Of a stretch of DNA of 64,000 bases, positions 1 to 11,126 are shown piece by piece (the stretch's first letter is position 1; every line of letters begins with the position of its first letter). Below the pieces are notes generated by a model that was not told the DNA's origin, did no database searches, and saw nothing but the letters and a program-made list of their open reading frames with translations. The stretch comes from Gari tellinella (lineage: Eukaryota > Mollusca > Bivalvia > Cardiida > Psammobiidae), in contig OV277872.1 of the NCBI GenBank assembly GCA_922989275.2, forward strand, positions 33,707,619 to 33,771,618. Reading direction: 5' to 3'. The position numbers were made by a program, and so were the translations under genes.

Positions 1-1900
1 TTATCATTATATTCTAGATTGATTGAGTTGGGTTTTACGGCACCTCGACACATGAAATGGACATATGGCGCCGACGAATATTCTAGACTTCTACCAAAAT
101 TGTCAAAATCATAGACTATGGGAGAATACTGTACCTACCCTGGGTCACTAATTATACATAGACGTATAATACAAAAAAATAGAAGTATTCTCCTCAAAAT
201 CTACAGCGCCAAAGCTGAGATAGCTTCTGCACGATAACGGTTCGAAAAGTATTATGTATTGTTCGAGTATTTTAACTTCATACCTCAAAATATCCCCAAT
301 GATAAGAGATGCTAGCTTTTAAGTCTACGGATACATTTCTGGAAAGCGTCACTGAAAACTGATCTGGCTATACTTTGGAGGTTCTGATGTACACCCGAGA
401 CGATGTCGCGTTAGAGGTTTTCAACCAGAATAGTTCCTAACCAGTTTGGAAACAGATATAAGTCTTATGACACCAGATCTTGGGGGAAGCGAGTTTATAA
501 AAACCAAGGTCCAATGTATCAGTGCTTTTTAATTGCTTTACATTAGGCATATGAAAGAACCAGAGAACTCTGTCTATAATAAGAGTAGGGCACCGCGCCC
601 GGGTTTTTGTATACACTGTCCTCTCCCTACGATGTTTTATTAGCCCATATAAGGCAGAAATAGACGTTAACAACCAAACCAAACTCACCAGATCAGGCAG
701 ATCATGGAAATAATAAGTGTATGCGGTATCACAGTATTTACCGACTTTACGTTCCTGGAAGTACTTGTTCTATGTTTTAAAGATAACAGCATGGTTTTAC
801 CTATACGTCATATATACCCTTTTTGTTGTACTCTGTACTGAAGATTACGGCATTCAAAACTTTCTTTGCACTCAACGTGTATTTTGCAACTATTAGCATT
901 CAATATTTGTTCCTAACCTTTCTCGCTTGTTAAACAAATACACCTAGGTTACTTTATCAACAGTTTCCAATACCATTTAGTCGCATCTTGGGGAAACATA
1001 TGCTATCCTTTGTCAGGTTCAACATGTAACCATTTTCAGTTTTAAGTCAAATATGGAGTACCCGCATAGCAGATATCGTTTAAAACAAAATGAGCTCTTG
1101 AAAGTTAATTGCCAATAATGCGTGCAATATCACGTACTTTATATCAAACATACTTTTTTATTTTTAAAATATTTTTTCACATGTTCCTGAATTTGACAAA
1201 CCTGATTATGTGGCATTAAGAACATACTCTACAGTGCAATCAAATGTCTTTCTTCATCTGCAAACCACCTCTAAGAAGACCAGGCATCTCTGGGTATGTT
1301 GGCAAAAAGCTCTTTTAACCGAGTTTTACGCATTTTTCATATATACGACTGAATGTCGTCAGTAGTTGTTACTCATTTTCAAACTAGTTTTTGATGAAGT
1401 GGTTGATTTATCTGTCCATGTTGAAATAATGACAACTTGTTGAAACAATTATGATAGGATGTAACTTTATGTAGAAAGCTGTTGAACATTCCTTGTGGAA
1501 ATTGCTGTGTCACTACCATACGCAATGCGTTTCGAACATTGCTCGTAAAGCATCTCGTAGTAGACATTTACCTAGATTGTTGAAGTAATAGACCTAGGAC
1601 GAACATTTTTCCTACAACGGAGTCGTCTTTTAAATAATCCCTGAATGTTTTGCTTGTTTTACATAAACCTATATGAAAGATAACTCAATGGTATTGTTTT
1701 GCAATGATTCCAATGAACAATATATGACCATGGTTCTCTAGGTTTAATTTACGAACATTGTCTGACAATAATTGCTACAAAGGTTATCAATGAAATATTT
1801 TGTGCAAAATCGGCAAACTTTTTCAAATGGAAGGACTTTTTAAAGTTTTCACTTCAGACATATAATGACAATATACCCAATCAACTGGCGGCTCAAATAT
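1..1900. other. AT-rich non-coding DNA, no gene seen
   Basis: I see no exon-like ORF with splice sites, no RNA gene and no clear transposon ends here. The short ORFs on the minus strand (for example around 437-688 and 1379-1567) have no recognisable domain and compositions expected by chance. Confidence 0.5.
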
Positions 1901-1979
1901 GAACATGAATCTAACGATTTTGATGGCAAGTAATTAAATGCCTATTTTGGAAAATTAGTTCATAGGTTTCAAATAACAA

Positions 1980-3800
1980 TGTTTCAATGGGCTACTTTAT
2001 CCATATAAGTAACGTTTTCTCATCCACTGGAGGCCATGTTTTATACGCTTTGGAGAATGAATTGTCATATCAAGTATATGATGAAATCGACCAAAATTGG
2101 ATCGCATTTTCGCATGAACAGGCAATGTTTACATTTCATGTAACTAAATTTTCTAGATAATGCTCATATTTAGCCACATGACAAGATTATCTTTGATTTA
2201 AAAGACAAAAACATAACACGTAATGTGTTTTAAACATGATTGCTTCTTAAATACTATACAAACTTAGAGATGAATTAAGAAAGATGAAAACGTTCTTGCT
2301 TTTCTACCTTATGTCTTTATTTGGCAATAAAGGAAAACATTCAATAAAATGTATTCAAAAGGTAGCAATTTATGAAATTGTTCAAACTATTTAGGTAATG
2401 AAACGAAGTATATGCATGATGAAACTTGGAAAATAAATTCGAGTTATCGTGTAAGCAAACTGGATAGACAGATATATGTTGTCTATCAGACAGACGGACG
2501 AACAATACTGCCGTACTTCGACAATGTACGTTTTCGAATTTATAATTGGTAAAAACTCAACCAAGGATCATTTGTGTAATATTATATTGTAATAGGGACA
2601 GAAGTGTCTGTCAAAAAGAGTTTCACAGGTTTCACCAACGTCTTGTAAGGAACACTTACCCCACCCATTGGCAGGTATATATTTGAACGATAGAAAACAG
2701 AACTATATTTCACGAAATCCAGTAGAGGGTCACCCGAAAATAACTTGTGTAAAATTATATAAGATAAATAACAAGGGGGTATCTGACAAAATTAAGTAGC
2801 AGTTCACCAAAAGGTAACTTGTACAAAATTATATTTAAATCGATCCAATAGTGTCTGAAAATAATAGTTTTTAAGTTTGTTTCTTTTGGTTCCAATGATC
2901 ATATAAATAATTATAAAGGAATTATTTCCTTACCCACTGGCGGCAACGTTTTAGGAGCCCGAGAAAAAATATTGAATAGGGTCACTAGTGGATTATTTGT
3001 ATTAAATCAAATCAGAGCAAAGGTTCCAGACAATAATATTATTCAAGTTTGTTTCATTTGGTTGTCCCATATGACCATATTAGGAATACTTACCCGACCC
3101 TGCAGCAACCTTTTTAGATAAGCTAAGACAAACATTAAAAATATTGAAGTGGGTCACTAGTGGATCATTTGTATTAAAACAAATAAGAGCAGATATTTCA
3201 GACAAGAATATCTATATGCTATAACCAAATAAGGAAATCTTACCCCACCCACTGGCGGCCATATTTTTTTAAGCTAAGACAATTATTGGAAAAAACTTAG
3301 AAGTAAGTCACTAGTAGATCAAATATGTAAAAGAAAAATCACCATTATGGTTCCAGAATAAATTTTTTTAAAGGTTGTTTCTTTTGGTAGTTATGGCCAT
3401 ATAAGGAAATCTTTCCCCACCCACTGGCGGTCATGTTTTATGAGCTAAGAAAAATATTGCAAGAATTATTGAAGTGGGTCACTATTGAATTATTTTTATT
3501 CAGCACAGAAGTTTCAGACAAGGAGATGTATAAGTTTGTTTCTTTTGGTTACAATGGTCATATAAGGAAAATATCCTCACCCACTGGCGGCCATGATTGA
3601 TAAGCTAAGATAAAAAATACAAAAAATAATTAAAATATGTCATTAGAGGATCATTTGCGTAAAATAACAAATCAACATAGAGGTCCCATACAAGAAGATT
3701 GTTAAAATTTGATACATTTGGTTGTTATGGCAATATAAGAGAATTTTACCCCACCCACTGGCCGCCATGATTTTCAAGCGAGGCAGATAATTTCAAGATC
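1980..3800. repeat. Degenerate ~165-bp tandem repeat array
   Basis: A motif close to CCCCACCCACTGGCGGCCAT recurs near 2030, 2661, 2934, 3093, 3246, 3417, 3578 and 3752. Between the motifs lie shared blocks such as GTGGGTCACTAGTGGATCA and GTTTCTTTTGGTTGCTATGG. Spacing is roughly 155-175 bp in the better part (2934-3752). The units are strongly diverged. I see no coding potential. It may be the internal part of an old mobile element. Confidence 0.7.
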
Positions 3801-3899
3801 TCTTGTATATGGTTAGTCATTTATCATTAATATATATAAAGAATTAAAATTGGACCAATAATTTCGTAAAAAAAAAGTTTTAAAGATTTTTTCAATCGG

Positions 3900-4560
3900 T
3901 TGCTATGGCAACGACAATTTTAGTTGGATAATCTACATTTCAAGAAATTGCATAGAGCATCGTCCAAGAAACATATATATGATATTTTAATGAAATTGGC
4001 CAAATAATTTCTATTTAGCACTTCTTTAAAGATGGTTGGCACACAACCTTCTATTTTTTTACTCACATCAAGGGCCATAACTCTGGCACAAAAGGTTTTA
4101 GCATAACGCAATTAGCAGATTTACAACAGCATGTCATGTTGAACCATTCTAGGTAGTTTTAACAAATTACAAGCAGAACCCTAGGAGGAGTTGAAGTTTA
4201 GTCATTTAAAAACCATGTATTTATTGACGTCAAGGGCCATAACTCTTGTATATTTAGACCATACAGTACAATAAACATAAAAATCATAGATGTTTCGCCA
4301 AATAGATCAATTATTACCGTAAAAACAAAGATATAGACACAAAAAATGTTTTCTAGCATATCTATTAGCAAAAAGATAAAAACATTTAAAATTGGAGTCC
4401 GCCATTTTGAAAAATGGCCGCCATTTTGGCCACAGGAGGAATTGAGCTGGGGTCCCATTTTAAAATGACATTGTAGGTGCTAGGTGAACTGTGTGCCAAA
4501 TTTCATAGGTGTATCAAAAAATGCACGATTTTTTGCTTATCCTCCGGACTATTAGGTTGA
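3900..4560. repeat. Dispersed-repeat-like segment with paired 'gggccataactct' motifs
   Basis: The segment carries two copies of a motif like CAAGGGCCATAACTCT and the phrase GCCGCCATTTTGAAAAATGG. Similar 'ggccataactct' phrases recur in other repeats of this window (near 17,990, 31,440 and 51,980). I read it as an old dispersed repeat. No ORF of note. Confidence 0.4.
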
Positions 4561-4760
4561 AACAAATTGTATAACACGTCACAGAATTCCGTGTTTAAGT
4601 GAACGAAATGATGCTGAATAAGTTGGGTTTTTTGTGTGTTTTTTTAAAAAAAACAACCTGGTAGATATTGTTCCTTAACAATGTACAACGACAAGTAACT
4701 ACTGTACTAAAACTGCAAGTGCAAATAAATCATGTTAATATGATTCATTTCATCACAAAG

Positions 4761-4869
4761 TTACCAAACCCGTCGAGGAAGCCAGTGCTGGTTAGGGAGC
4801 TGGGATGGTCAGTATTCCACAAGCTTTGTTGCAAGCTTCTTCTAGGGAATGTCTGGCGTGCCTTAGCAG
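4761..4869 (+). CDS. Exon 1: Death domain, N-terminal half
   Basis: Internal exon read in the frame LPNPSRKPVLVRELG...WRALA. The acceptor is probably CATCACAAAG, although other AGs lie upstream, so the 5' edge is uncertain. The donor is GCAG|GTAAGA and leaves one base of a glycine codon (phase 1). The residues fit helices 1-2 of a Death domain, with the typical W-R-x-L-A core. Joining to 7589 restores GLMGYRGDDIQLF, which continues the fold into helix 3. Death domains are protein-interaction modules of apoptotic and innate-immune signalling. Any exons further 5' are outside the window or unrecognised, so this is not a start. Family assignment rests on pattern, not a search. Confidence 0.7.
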
Positions 4870-5101
4870 GTAAGAACATGTCTGTCTTAACACCCCAAAC
4901 CTCCCCAAACTTCCCAAAACCCATTAGAAACAACACAAACTACTTTAATATTGAATCAAATAAAGCTTATAAATGGTGAATTAAAGCTAAAAGAATTAAA
5001 AAATGCTAAATAAAATGTAATTAACAAGGTTTTTCATTGAAGGGGAGCAACTCTTAGAAAATTTAAGATAGTTATATACAAATGCTACTAGATTTTAAAA
5101 A

Positions 5102-5173
5102 ATGGAAATGGATTTAGATGTTTTTAAGTTTTTGGGAAGGCTTGAAGAGGTTTGCGGTTATCAGACAGACCAG
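5102..5173 (+). other. Exon-like ORF with strong donor, status uncertain
   Basis: An open frame ending in EEVCGYQTDQ is followed by a very good donor, CAG|GTAAGA at 5174. If the acceptor is TTTAG at 5119, the remaining segment would join in phase to the Death-domain exon ending at 4869 and end in phase 0. The polypyrimidine tract is poor. The direct join 4869-7589 gives a better Death domain, so this segment would have to be alternative or dead. It may be a decayed or mutually exclusive exon. The 1.77-kb foldback element begins 22 bp downstream. Confidence 0.25.
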
Positions 5174-5195
5174 GTAAGAACATTGATAGTAAAAC

Positions 5196-6963
5196 CACTG
5201 GCACCAGAGTCATGGACTTATAATATGTGTGTAGATTTATATGCATTTTTATTTCTTATACATACAGAGAAGAATATATATACACACAGAGACATAATAA
5301 GTCTATGAATGTGGTGTCAGTGGTTAGAACTGTATCTACCGGTAAGTAATGTATACTATATATGAAGGCGGAAATCTTGATGTGTACGCTCTATAGTCTC
5401 TGTCTACTAGATTCTGGATGTAGAACCTTTTTTTCCGTTCTGTTAGCAACGTCTTTTGTACGGGAATGGAAATAAAAATAAAAATGTGAGTTGACTCTAG
5501 ATATGCCTCTACCTACCGGTCTGCTATTTTTTACTATAATTTCTATTAGATATAGATTCTTGATCTATAAGATGTTCCCCCAAACGTTAGCAATGTCTAT
5601 CGTATGGGATTGGAATAACAAAAAAAACCTTTTTTTTTTTTTTATAGATCTATCACGATGAGCTTCTACCGGTCTGCTTATCTACTATTATAAGACCATG
5701 GTATGTAACCAATTCTACACCGTGTCACTTCAACCACAAGAATAACTATCTAAAACGCATTCAATCCAAACCAAATCTTTTGCAATCCATAGATAAGATA
5801 TTTTTCTATCCAAAATACACTTCTTCGACGGTTGATTTGAATACGTAACTACAAGAATCAAGATTGAAGCCGGTATTTTACCAAACAGGGATTTCCTCCA
5901 CCCCCTAGCTTCCGGTTTAGACGAAATGAAAGTAAAGTTTGCGACGAGCGCTTTGATTGGCTGATTGAAAAAAGAATGTATATACCGGAAAGATGTGTAA
6001 ATATATATCGTTCTCATGATTTTTGGTTGAAATTGTTAATCATGCAGTTATTAAAGTCTTGCATTAATATAAGTTCAGCACAATTGTGCACAATGTGACG
6101 CTGTAATCAGTAGTTTATTCAGTTTGACAGAAGCGCGGGAAGACGCTCGCGCGAATGACGTCAAGTACAGAAAACGTTATTCTTTCCAAATAAACGCGTT
6201 TATACTAATACTATTATTTCATTTGCAAACCATTTGGAGGCTGATCAGACACCAGATTACCAGGCGTCTGACTAGGCTCCAAATTGTTTGCCATTGAGAT
6301 TAAAATTAATACTAAAAAATAGTAAAAAGCTGTCATTCAATACATTTTAGTGACATGCGTTTGCGTTTTGTTTGCGTTTAAGCGGGAAAGAATAACGTAT
6401 TGTCTACTGTACGGGAATACTCTCGCATGAATTATTCAGCCAATGAAATTTGCGCTTACAAACGCTTTAACTTGACCCGAGGTCAACCGGAAGCTAGGGG
6501 GTGGAGGGAAACCCTGTTTGGTAAAATACCGGCTTCAATCTTGATTCTTGTAGTTACGTATTCAAATCAACCGTCGAAGAAGTGTATTTTGGATAGAAAA
6601 ATATCTTATCTATGGATTGCAAAAGATTTGGTTTGGATTGAATGCGTTTTAGATAGTTATTCTTGTGGTTGAAGTGACACGGTGTAGAATTGGTTACATA
6701 CCATGGTCTTATAATAATAGATAGCAGACAGGTAGATGCCAATAGTCAACCCATATAGATTTTTTTTTATTTTTTTTTTTTATTTTTATTTTTTTTTTAA
6801 ATTTCAATGCAATAACATAGACATTGCTAATCGGTGGGGGAACATCTTTTAGATATAGATCACTGGCACCAGAGTCATGGACTTTTTATGTGTATCTGTA
6901 TGTGTTTACTTTATCTATACCTCTACCGATATATATTATAAGTCCACGACTCTGGTGCCAGTG
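5196..6963. mobile_element. Foldback DNA transposon (hAT-like), 1.77 kb, 8-bp TSD
   Basis: The ends are inverted copies starting CACTGGCACCAGAGTCATGG. They are flanked by an exact 8-bp direct repeat AGTAAAAC (5188-5195 and 6964-6971). About 220 bp at 5700-5915 reappears inverted at 6488-6715 with very few differences. Each end also carries its own smaller hairpin. An 8-bp target duplication is typical of the hAT superfamily but also of P and Merlin elements, so hAT is an inference. There is no transposase, so it is non-autonomous. It lies in the intron between the two Death-domain exons. Confidence 0.8.
6121..6400. repeat. Nested palindromic insertion in the foldback element
   Basis: The middle of the foldback element holds a separate palindrome, ATTTGCAAACCATTTGGAGG...CTCCAAATTGTTTGCCAT, around 6220-6294. 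It is flanked by AACGTTATTCTTTCC and GGGAAAGAATAACG. The same outer phrase (ATTCTTTCCAAATAAACGC) occurs at 28,386-28,404. This supports a separate MITE family that landed between the two arms. Confidence 0.55.
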
Positions 6964-7109
6964 AGTAAAACATTTGAACATTATTCACAAAAAGGTGAAG
7001 GCTTAATGCAAGACAGGAGTAATGCAGTAACTTTGGAATTATGTTGATTTTATAGTAAAACATAATTCATATTCCATTCTTAAAATAAAAGGCTTTGTTT
7101 ATTATAGTG

Positions 7110-7360
7110 TCACCCCTATTGAAAGGGCCAGCCAGTTTTGACTTATGAGACACCTATCCTTTTTGCGCGCACAGTACCTCCCGAATCCCTTCTCTTATTG
7201 CCGGGCGCCTGGCAGAGACGGGCCTACGGTAACCATTTGTTTAACTAGGTAGCGGCTCACCAACCGGCCACATCAGTCCTAACCCGGTATCCGGCTCCGG
7301 GATTCGAACCTTCGACCTCCCGCTTCCGAGGCGGACGCCCTAACCACTAGGCCACGGTTA
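7110..7360 (-). repeat. tRNA-derived SINE, minus strand
   Basis: Read on the minus strand, 7358 to 7291 carries a tRNA-like head with an A box (GTGGCCTAGTGGTTAGGG) and a B box (GGTTCGAATCC). An anticodon-like stem-loop encloses CTCGGAA. The T stem does not pair well, so this is a SINE promoter rather than a working tRNA gene. A GC-rich body runs leftwards to about 7110. No clean target duplication was found. Confidence 0.7.
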
Positions 7361-7588
7361 ATATATGACAGTCAAGTGTAAGGGTTGTGGCATAATGTAG
7401 GAGAAAATGTATTCATAAAGCTTCTATAGGAGTTTTCTGCAGGTCATTTGACCTTCTGAGGCTGGACAACTCCTTTCTGTGCTTGATCTAGCTTTAAATT
7501 GTAATTTATATGGAGATAAGGTATATTGTTTCACCTCCTGTAGAAATAGATGGAAAGGCTTAACTGTATAGATTTATGTATGTTTAAG

Positions 7589-7758
7589 GTCTGATGGGAT
7601 ATAGAGGTGATGATATCCAACTGTTTGGGGCATATGATGATCCTGCAGAACAGCTACTATGTCATTGGAGCAGCAGAAACAATGCCACTATAGAAGACCT
7701 TATCAAGCTTCTGCAGAAGCTAGATCGCCAGGACATTATATCTGATATACAACAACAG
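7589..7758 (+). CDS. Exon 2: Death domain, C-terminal half
   Basis: The acceptor is ATGTTTAAG|GT. The first two bases complete the split glycine of exon 1, giving GLMGYRGDDIQLFGAYDD. Residues continue with QLLCHWSSRNNATIEDLI and LLQKLDRQDII, a good match in style to helices 4-6 of MyD88/IRAK-type Death domains (W in helix 4, LIxLLxKL in helix 5). A possible donor CAG|GTACCC lies at 7759 in phase 0. If it is not used, the frame runs on for 21 codons to a TAG at 7822 that lies inside a MITE. Whether this is an internal or a final exon is unresolved. Confidence 0.72.
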
Positions 7759-7805
7759 GTACCCGGCTTAATCTCCAGAAATATAGAACAGGAACTATTA
7801 ACTCC

Positions 7806-8056
7806 TCAACCCATTACCCCATAGTCGCTTTCTAGTTTTGAATACAGGTAACCACTTTAAACTGGTTGAAACTAAGCAGAATGTGCCATAAGGCGCATTC
7901 TGCTTTATTTTCAGTCTGCTTTAAGCTACCATCTGCTAGAATATAGAAAATATTTCTTATGATACATATTCATGCCTGTATAAATTGTAACTATTTTTTT
8001 GAGTGGATGAATAAATTGAAAGCGTAAACAGTCGTATTTATGGGTTAATGGGTTAA
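7806..8056. repeat. TTAA-family palindromic MITE (supplies a possible stop to exon 2)
   Basis: This element runs from AACCCATTACCCCATAG to ATGGGTTAATGGGTTAA. Its central palindrome is close to AAGCAGAATGTGCC/GGCGCATTCTGCTT. It begins within the open frame that extends exon 2, so the in-frame TAG at 7822 is element-derived. Confidence 0.8.
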
Positions 8057-8316
8057 ACACCATGGACCTGTTTCAAATATACTCATTACATTTACAAACA
8101 GTGTATAACCAGATAAGAGGAGCCCTCTGATCAGAGTCTACACTGTTTGCTTTTTTTGAGATGTATTCATTAAACTTCCAAGAATTTCATATATACTGGT
8201 TTATGTTTTTATAACTAAAATGATCAACAAGGGAACATAATAACCTACAAGAGTTACTTAGTGTTGAAAGAGTTAACAGTGGCCCAACCAGAGGTCCTAG
8301 GGTTCCAGAGGTTTCT

Positions 8317-8568
8317 GGGGCCCGTTTCATAAAACTTCATACGACAAAAACGGTCGTAAGTCAAAACTTTAAAATACATGTACATTAAATTTCTGATTTC
8401 TCTATCTAATCCTGTCTGGTGACATCTTTATGGAATCGTCTTTTCAAGACGATTCCAAAGAGATGTCACAAGATAGGATTACATAGAGAAATAAATGATA
8501 ATGGAGACTTTTACAATCTGACTTACGACAACATTTGTCGTACAAAGTTTTATGAAACAGCATCCTGG
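8317..8568. repeat. MITE with GTTTCATAAAACTT ends
   Basis: Terminal inverted repeats GTTTCATAAAACTT (8324-8337) and AAGTTTTATGAAAC (8546-8559) enclose a second, near-perfect hairpin centred at about 8445 (GGAATCGTCTTTTCAAGACG). Small ORFs here are by-products of the palindrome. Confidence 0.7.
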
Positions 8569-8841
8569 ACCTGTAGAACGTGTTGCACAGCACATGACCC
8601 TTGGGGGTTCTCTTAGAAACACACATCAACTAGTCAATACAAGACCCATGGAAAATTGTAGCTTAATGCGCAATAGAAATAATGCAGAAAGCCCCTACAG
8701 GAGCTTAAAGTTTTGCATTGTTTCTATTTCTATTAAGCATTCGTCTGTCTTTATAGATCAGCTGGCTATATTATTTTAGTACAAGAATAGTTTAGTTTCA
8801 CCCTTTCCTCCCTGAAATCCCAAACGAACAATTTTAGTTTA

Positions 8842-9828
8842 TAGCTCACCAGGCACGAAGTGCCATGATGATCTATTCTGATCGCTGAATGTCTGTTGTC
8901 TATCACCCCTCCGTTCACAATTGTTCCTTAACACTCTAGTGGCTACAAATTCATTGGATCTACATGAAACTTGACGACTATGCTTGTCTTGATGAAATCT
9001 AGGTCAAGATTGAATTTTGAATTTGGGTCATGTCCGATCATAAACTAGGTCAAATCATAGAAAATACTTGTTAACACTCTTGGGGCTACACAGCTCCTTT
9101 GATCTTCATGGAACTTAGTCAAAATGTTTGCCTTATTTATATCTAGGTCTGGTTTGAATGTGGGTCTTGTTTGGTAAAACCCTAGGTCACTAGGTCAAAT
9201 CATAGAAAAATCTTGTTAACACTCTAGAGGCTACAAATCTCATTAGATCTTTATGGTCCTTGGTAATGATTGAGTTATTGATATCTAGGTCAAGTTTAAA
9301 TGTTGGTCATGTCTGGTCAAAAACTAGGTCACTAGATCAAATCATAGGAAAACCTTGTTAACACTCTTAGGGCTACAAATCTCATTAGATCTTCATGAAA
9401 CTTTAGTCAAGATGTTTGCCTCATTGATTTCTAGATCAAGTTTAAATGTGGGTCATGTCCGGTCAAAAACTAGGTCACAAGGTCAAATCATAGAAAAACC
9501 TTTTAAACACTCAAGAGGCTATTCATCTCATTAGGTCTGTATGAAACTTGGTCAAACAATTGCCTCATTGATATCTAGGTCATGTTGGAATGTGGGTTAT
9601 GTTGAGTCAAAAACTGGGTCACTAGGTCAAATCATGAAAATACATTGTTAACACTCTAGGAACTACATTTTCCATTTGTGCTTGATGAAATTTGGTCAAA
9701 CTGTTCCCTCATAGAAATCTAGGCCACAGTTGAATGTGGGTCATGTCAGGTCAAAATCTAGGTCACCATAGGTCAAGTTTTACATGGTGTATCAGGTGAG
9801 CTATATAGGGCATAAGTGGCCCTTGTTT
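8842..9828. mobile_element. Helentron-associated-like element (HINE-like), copy 1
   Basis: The 5' end is TAGCTCACCAGGCACG. The 3' end is ATCAGGTGAGCTA followed by a hairpin GGGCATAAGTGGCCC and TTGTTT. The body is a tandem series of ~165-bp units containing AAACTAGGTCACTAGGTCAAATCAT and CTTGTTAACACTCTAG (about five units, 9050-9780). No coding capacity. Confidence 0.65.
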
Positions 9829-10100
9829 CAATTTAGTCTAGTCCCTTTTAAGCTCGACTTGTTCGAAAAATAGAGCTATTGCTGTCACCCTGTTGTCTGT
9901 GACTGCATGCATTGGTTAAGTTTTTCGGTTAAGGTTTTTGTAAGACAATATTTCTCAATAACTATTAAAGGTATCCATTTGAAACGTAGAATACTTGTTC
10001 AGTATCAAAAGGGCAACTCATTACATCAAGGCAGGTACACCTAAAATTTGTCATTCCAGATAAGTTGTACTTGTTTTATTTACTTAAAATTTGTAAATCT

Positions 10101-10625
10101 TATAGGCCGGTTTTATTCAACTGGCAGGGCAGAGCTAACCTTTGGCAAAGATAAACTAATTTACTTTTGATTTTAGGGTTGATAGATATAGTTTGGTACT
10201 ATATTGTTATTGTCCGATAATTTCAACTTAAAGGAACACAATTTATGTGTGCACCAATATCCACGTGCAGTTGACATATACAGTGGTCCCTCTCTACAAC
10301 AACACCCAATGGAAGACAAAGATTGTGTGTCTTGTTCGTAGGGAATTGTTATCGGAATAGAAATTAAGACTTGGTTAACATTTGCAAACAGCTTGAATCC
10401 AGATCAGATGCCGCGTAACGCGGCGTCTGATCTGGATTCAAGCTGTTTGTCATTCTTCATTATCTTCCTTCTGTCAAAGTGTCTATTAATATGTAACGTT
10501 GAGAAAAAACCGGCAGACGACAACGGTAAATTCCGATAATAAAAGCGCGTGCTGCCGGCCCCAAAGTTGAAATGCAAAGGTCTGTATCGAAACTCCGCCC
10601 TGCCAGTTCAATAAAATCGATCTAT
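10101..10625. repeat. DNA-element remnant with 'AACTGGCAGGGC' inverted ends
   Basis: Left TTTTATTCAACTGGCAGGGC and right GCCCTGCCAGTTCAATAAAA are inverted copies with few mismatches. They enclose a palindrome at 10,389-10,451 related to CAAACAGCTTGAATCCAGAT. The element interrupts an older repeat whose text resumes after it. Confidence 0.6.
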
Positions 10626-11126
10626 AATAACTATCAAAGGTACTAACTTGAAACTCTGAAAACTTATTCAGTATTAAATAGGTAATACTCATTACAACAA
10701 GGCAGGTAACACTGGAATTTGTCATTCAAGAGTTATTGCCCTTGTCTTTTTACTTTAAATCTGTAAAATGAAAGATCTAAGTAACTGTCAAAGATATTAA
10801 CTTTAAACTTTGAATAGTTATTAACTATCAAAAGGGCAACTGAGATCATTACAACCCCGCAGGTAATTCTGGGATTTGTCAATCCAGAGTTCTTGTTCTT
10901 ATTATATTAACTTAAAATTTGTTATTTGAAATATCTCCATAACTATCGAGGGTTATCCTAGAAACTAGGAATTCTTGTTAAGCATCAGAAAGAAAACTCA
11001 CTACAACAAGGGAGGTAACCCTCGAATTTGTCATTCCAGACTTATTGCCCTTGGTTTGACTTAGACTTTGTAAATGAAATTTCTCAATAACTGTCAAAAT
11101 TATTAATTTGAAATTTCAAATACTTT

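Noticed and set aside
4668..4760. ATG at 4668 as the start of the Death-domain exon
   Set aside because: The residues before LPNPSRKP do not look like a Death-domain protein start, and an AG acceptor lies at 4760. The ORF start is probably intronic.
5730..6672. Two ORFs (one per strand) sharing the same ~60-residue C-terminus
   Set aside because: They are the two inverted arms of the foldback element read in opposite directions, not a gene pair.
7291..7358. Functional tRNA gene (anticodon CGG-like)
   Set aside because: The T stem and acceptor stem do not pair, and a SINE body is attached.
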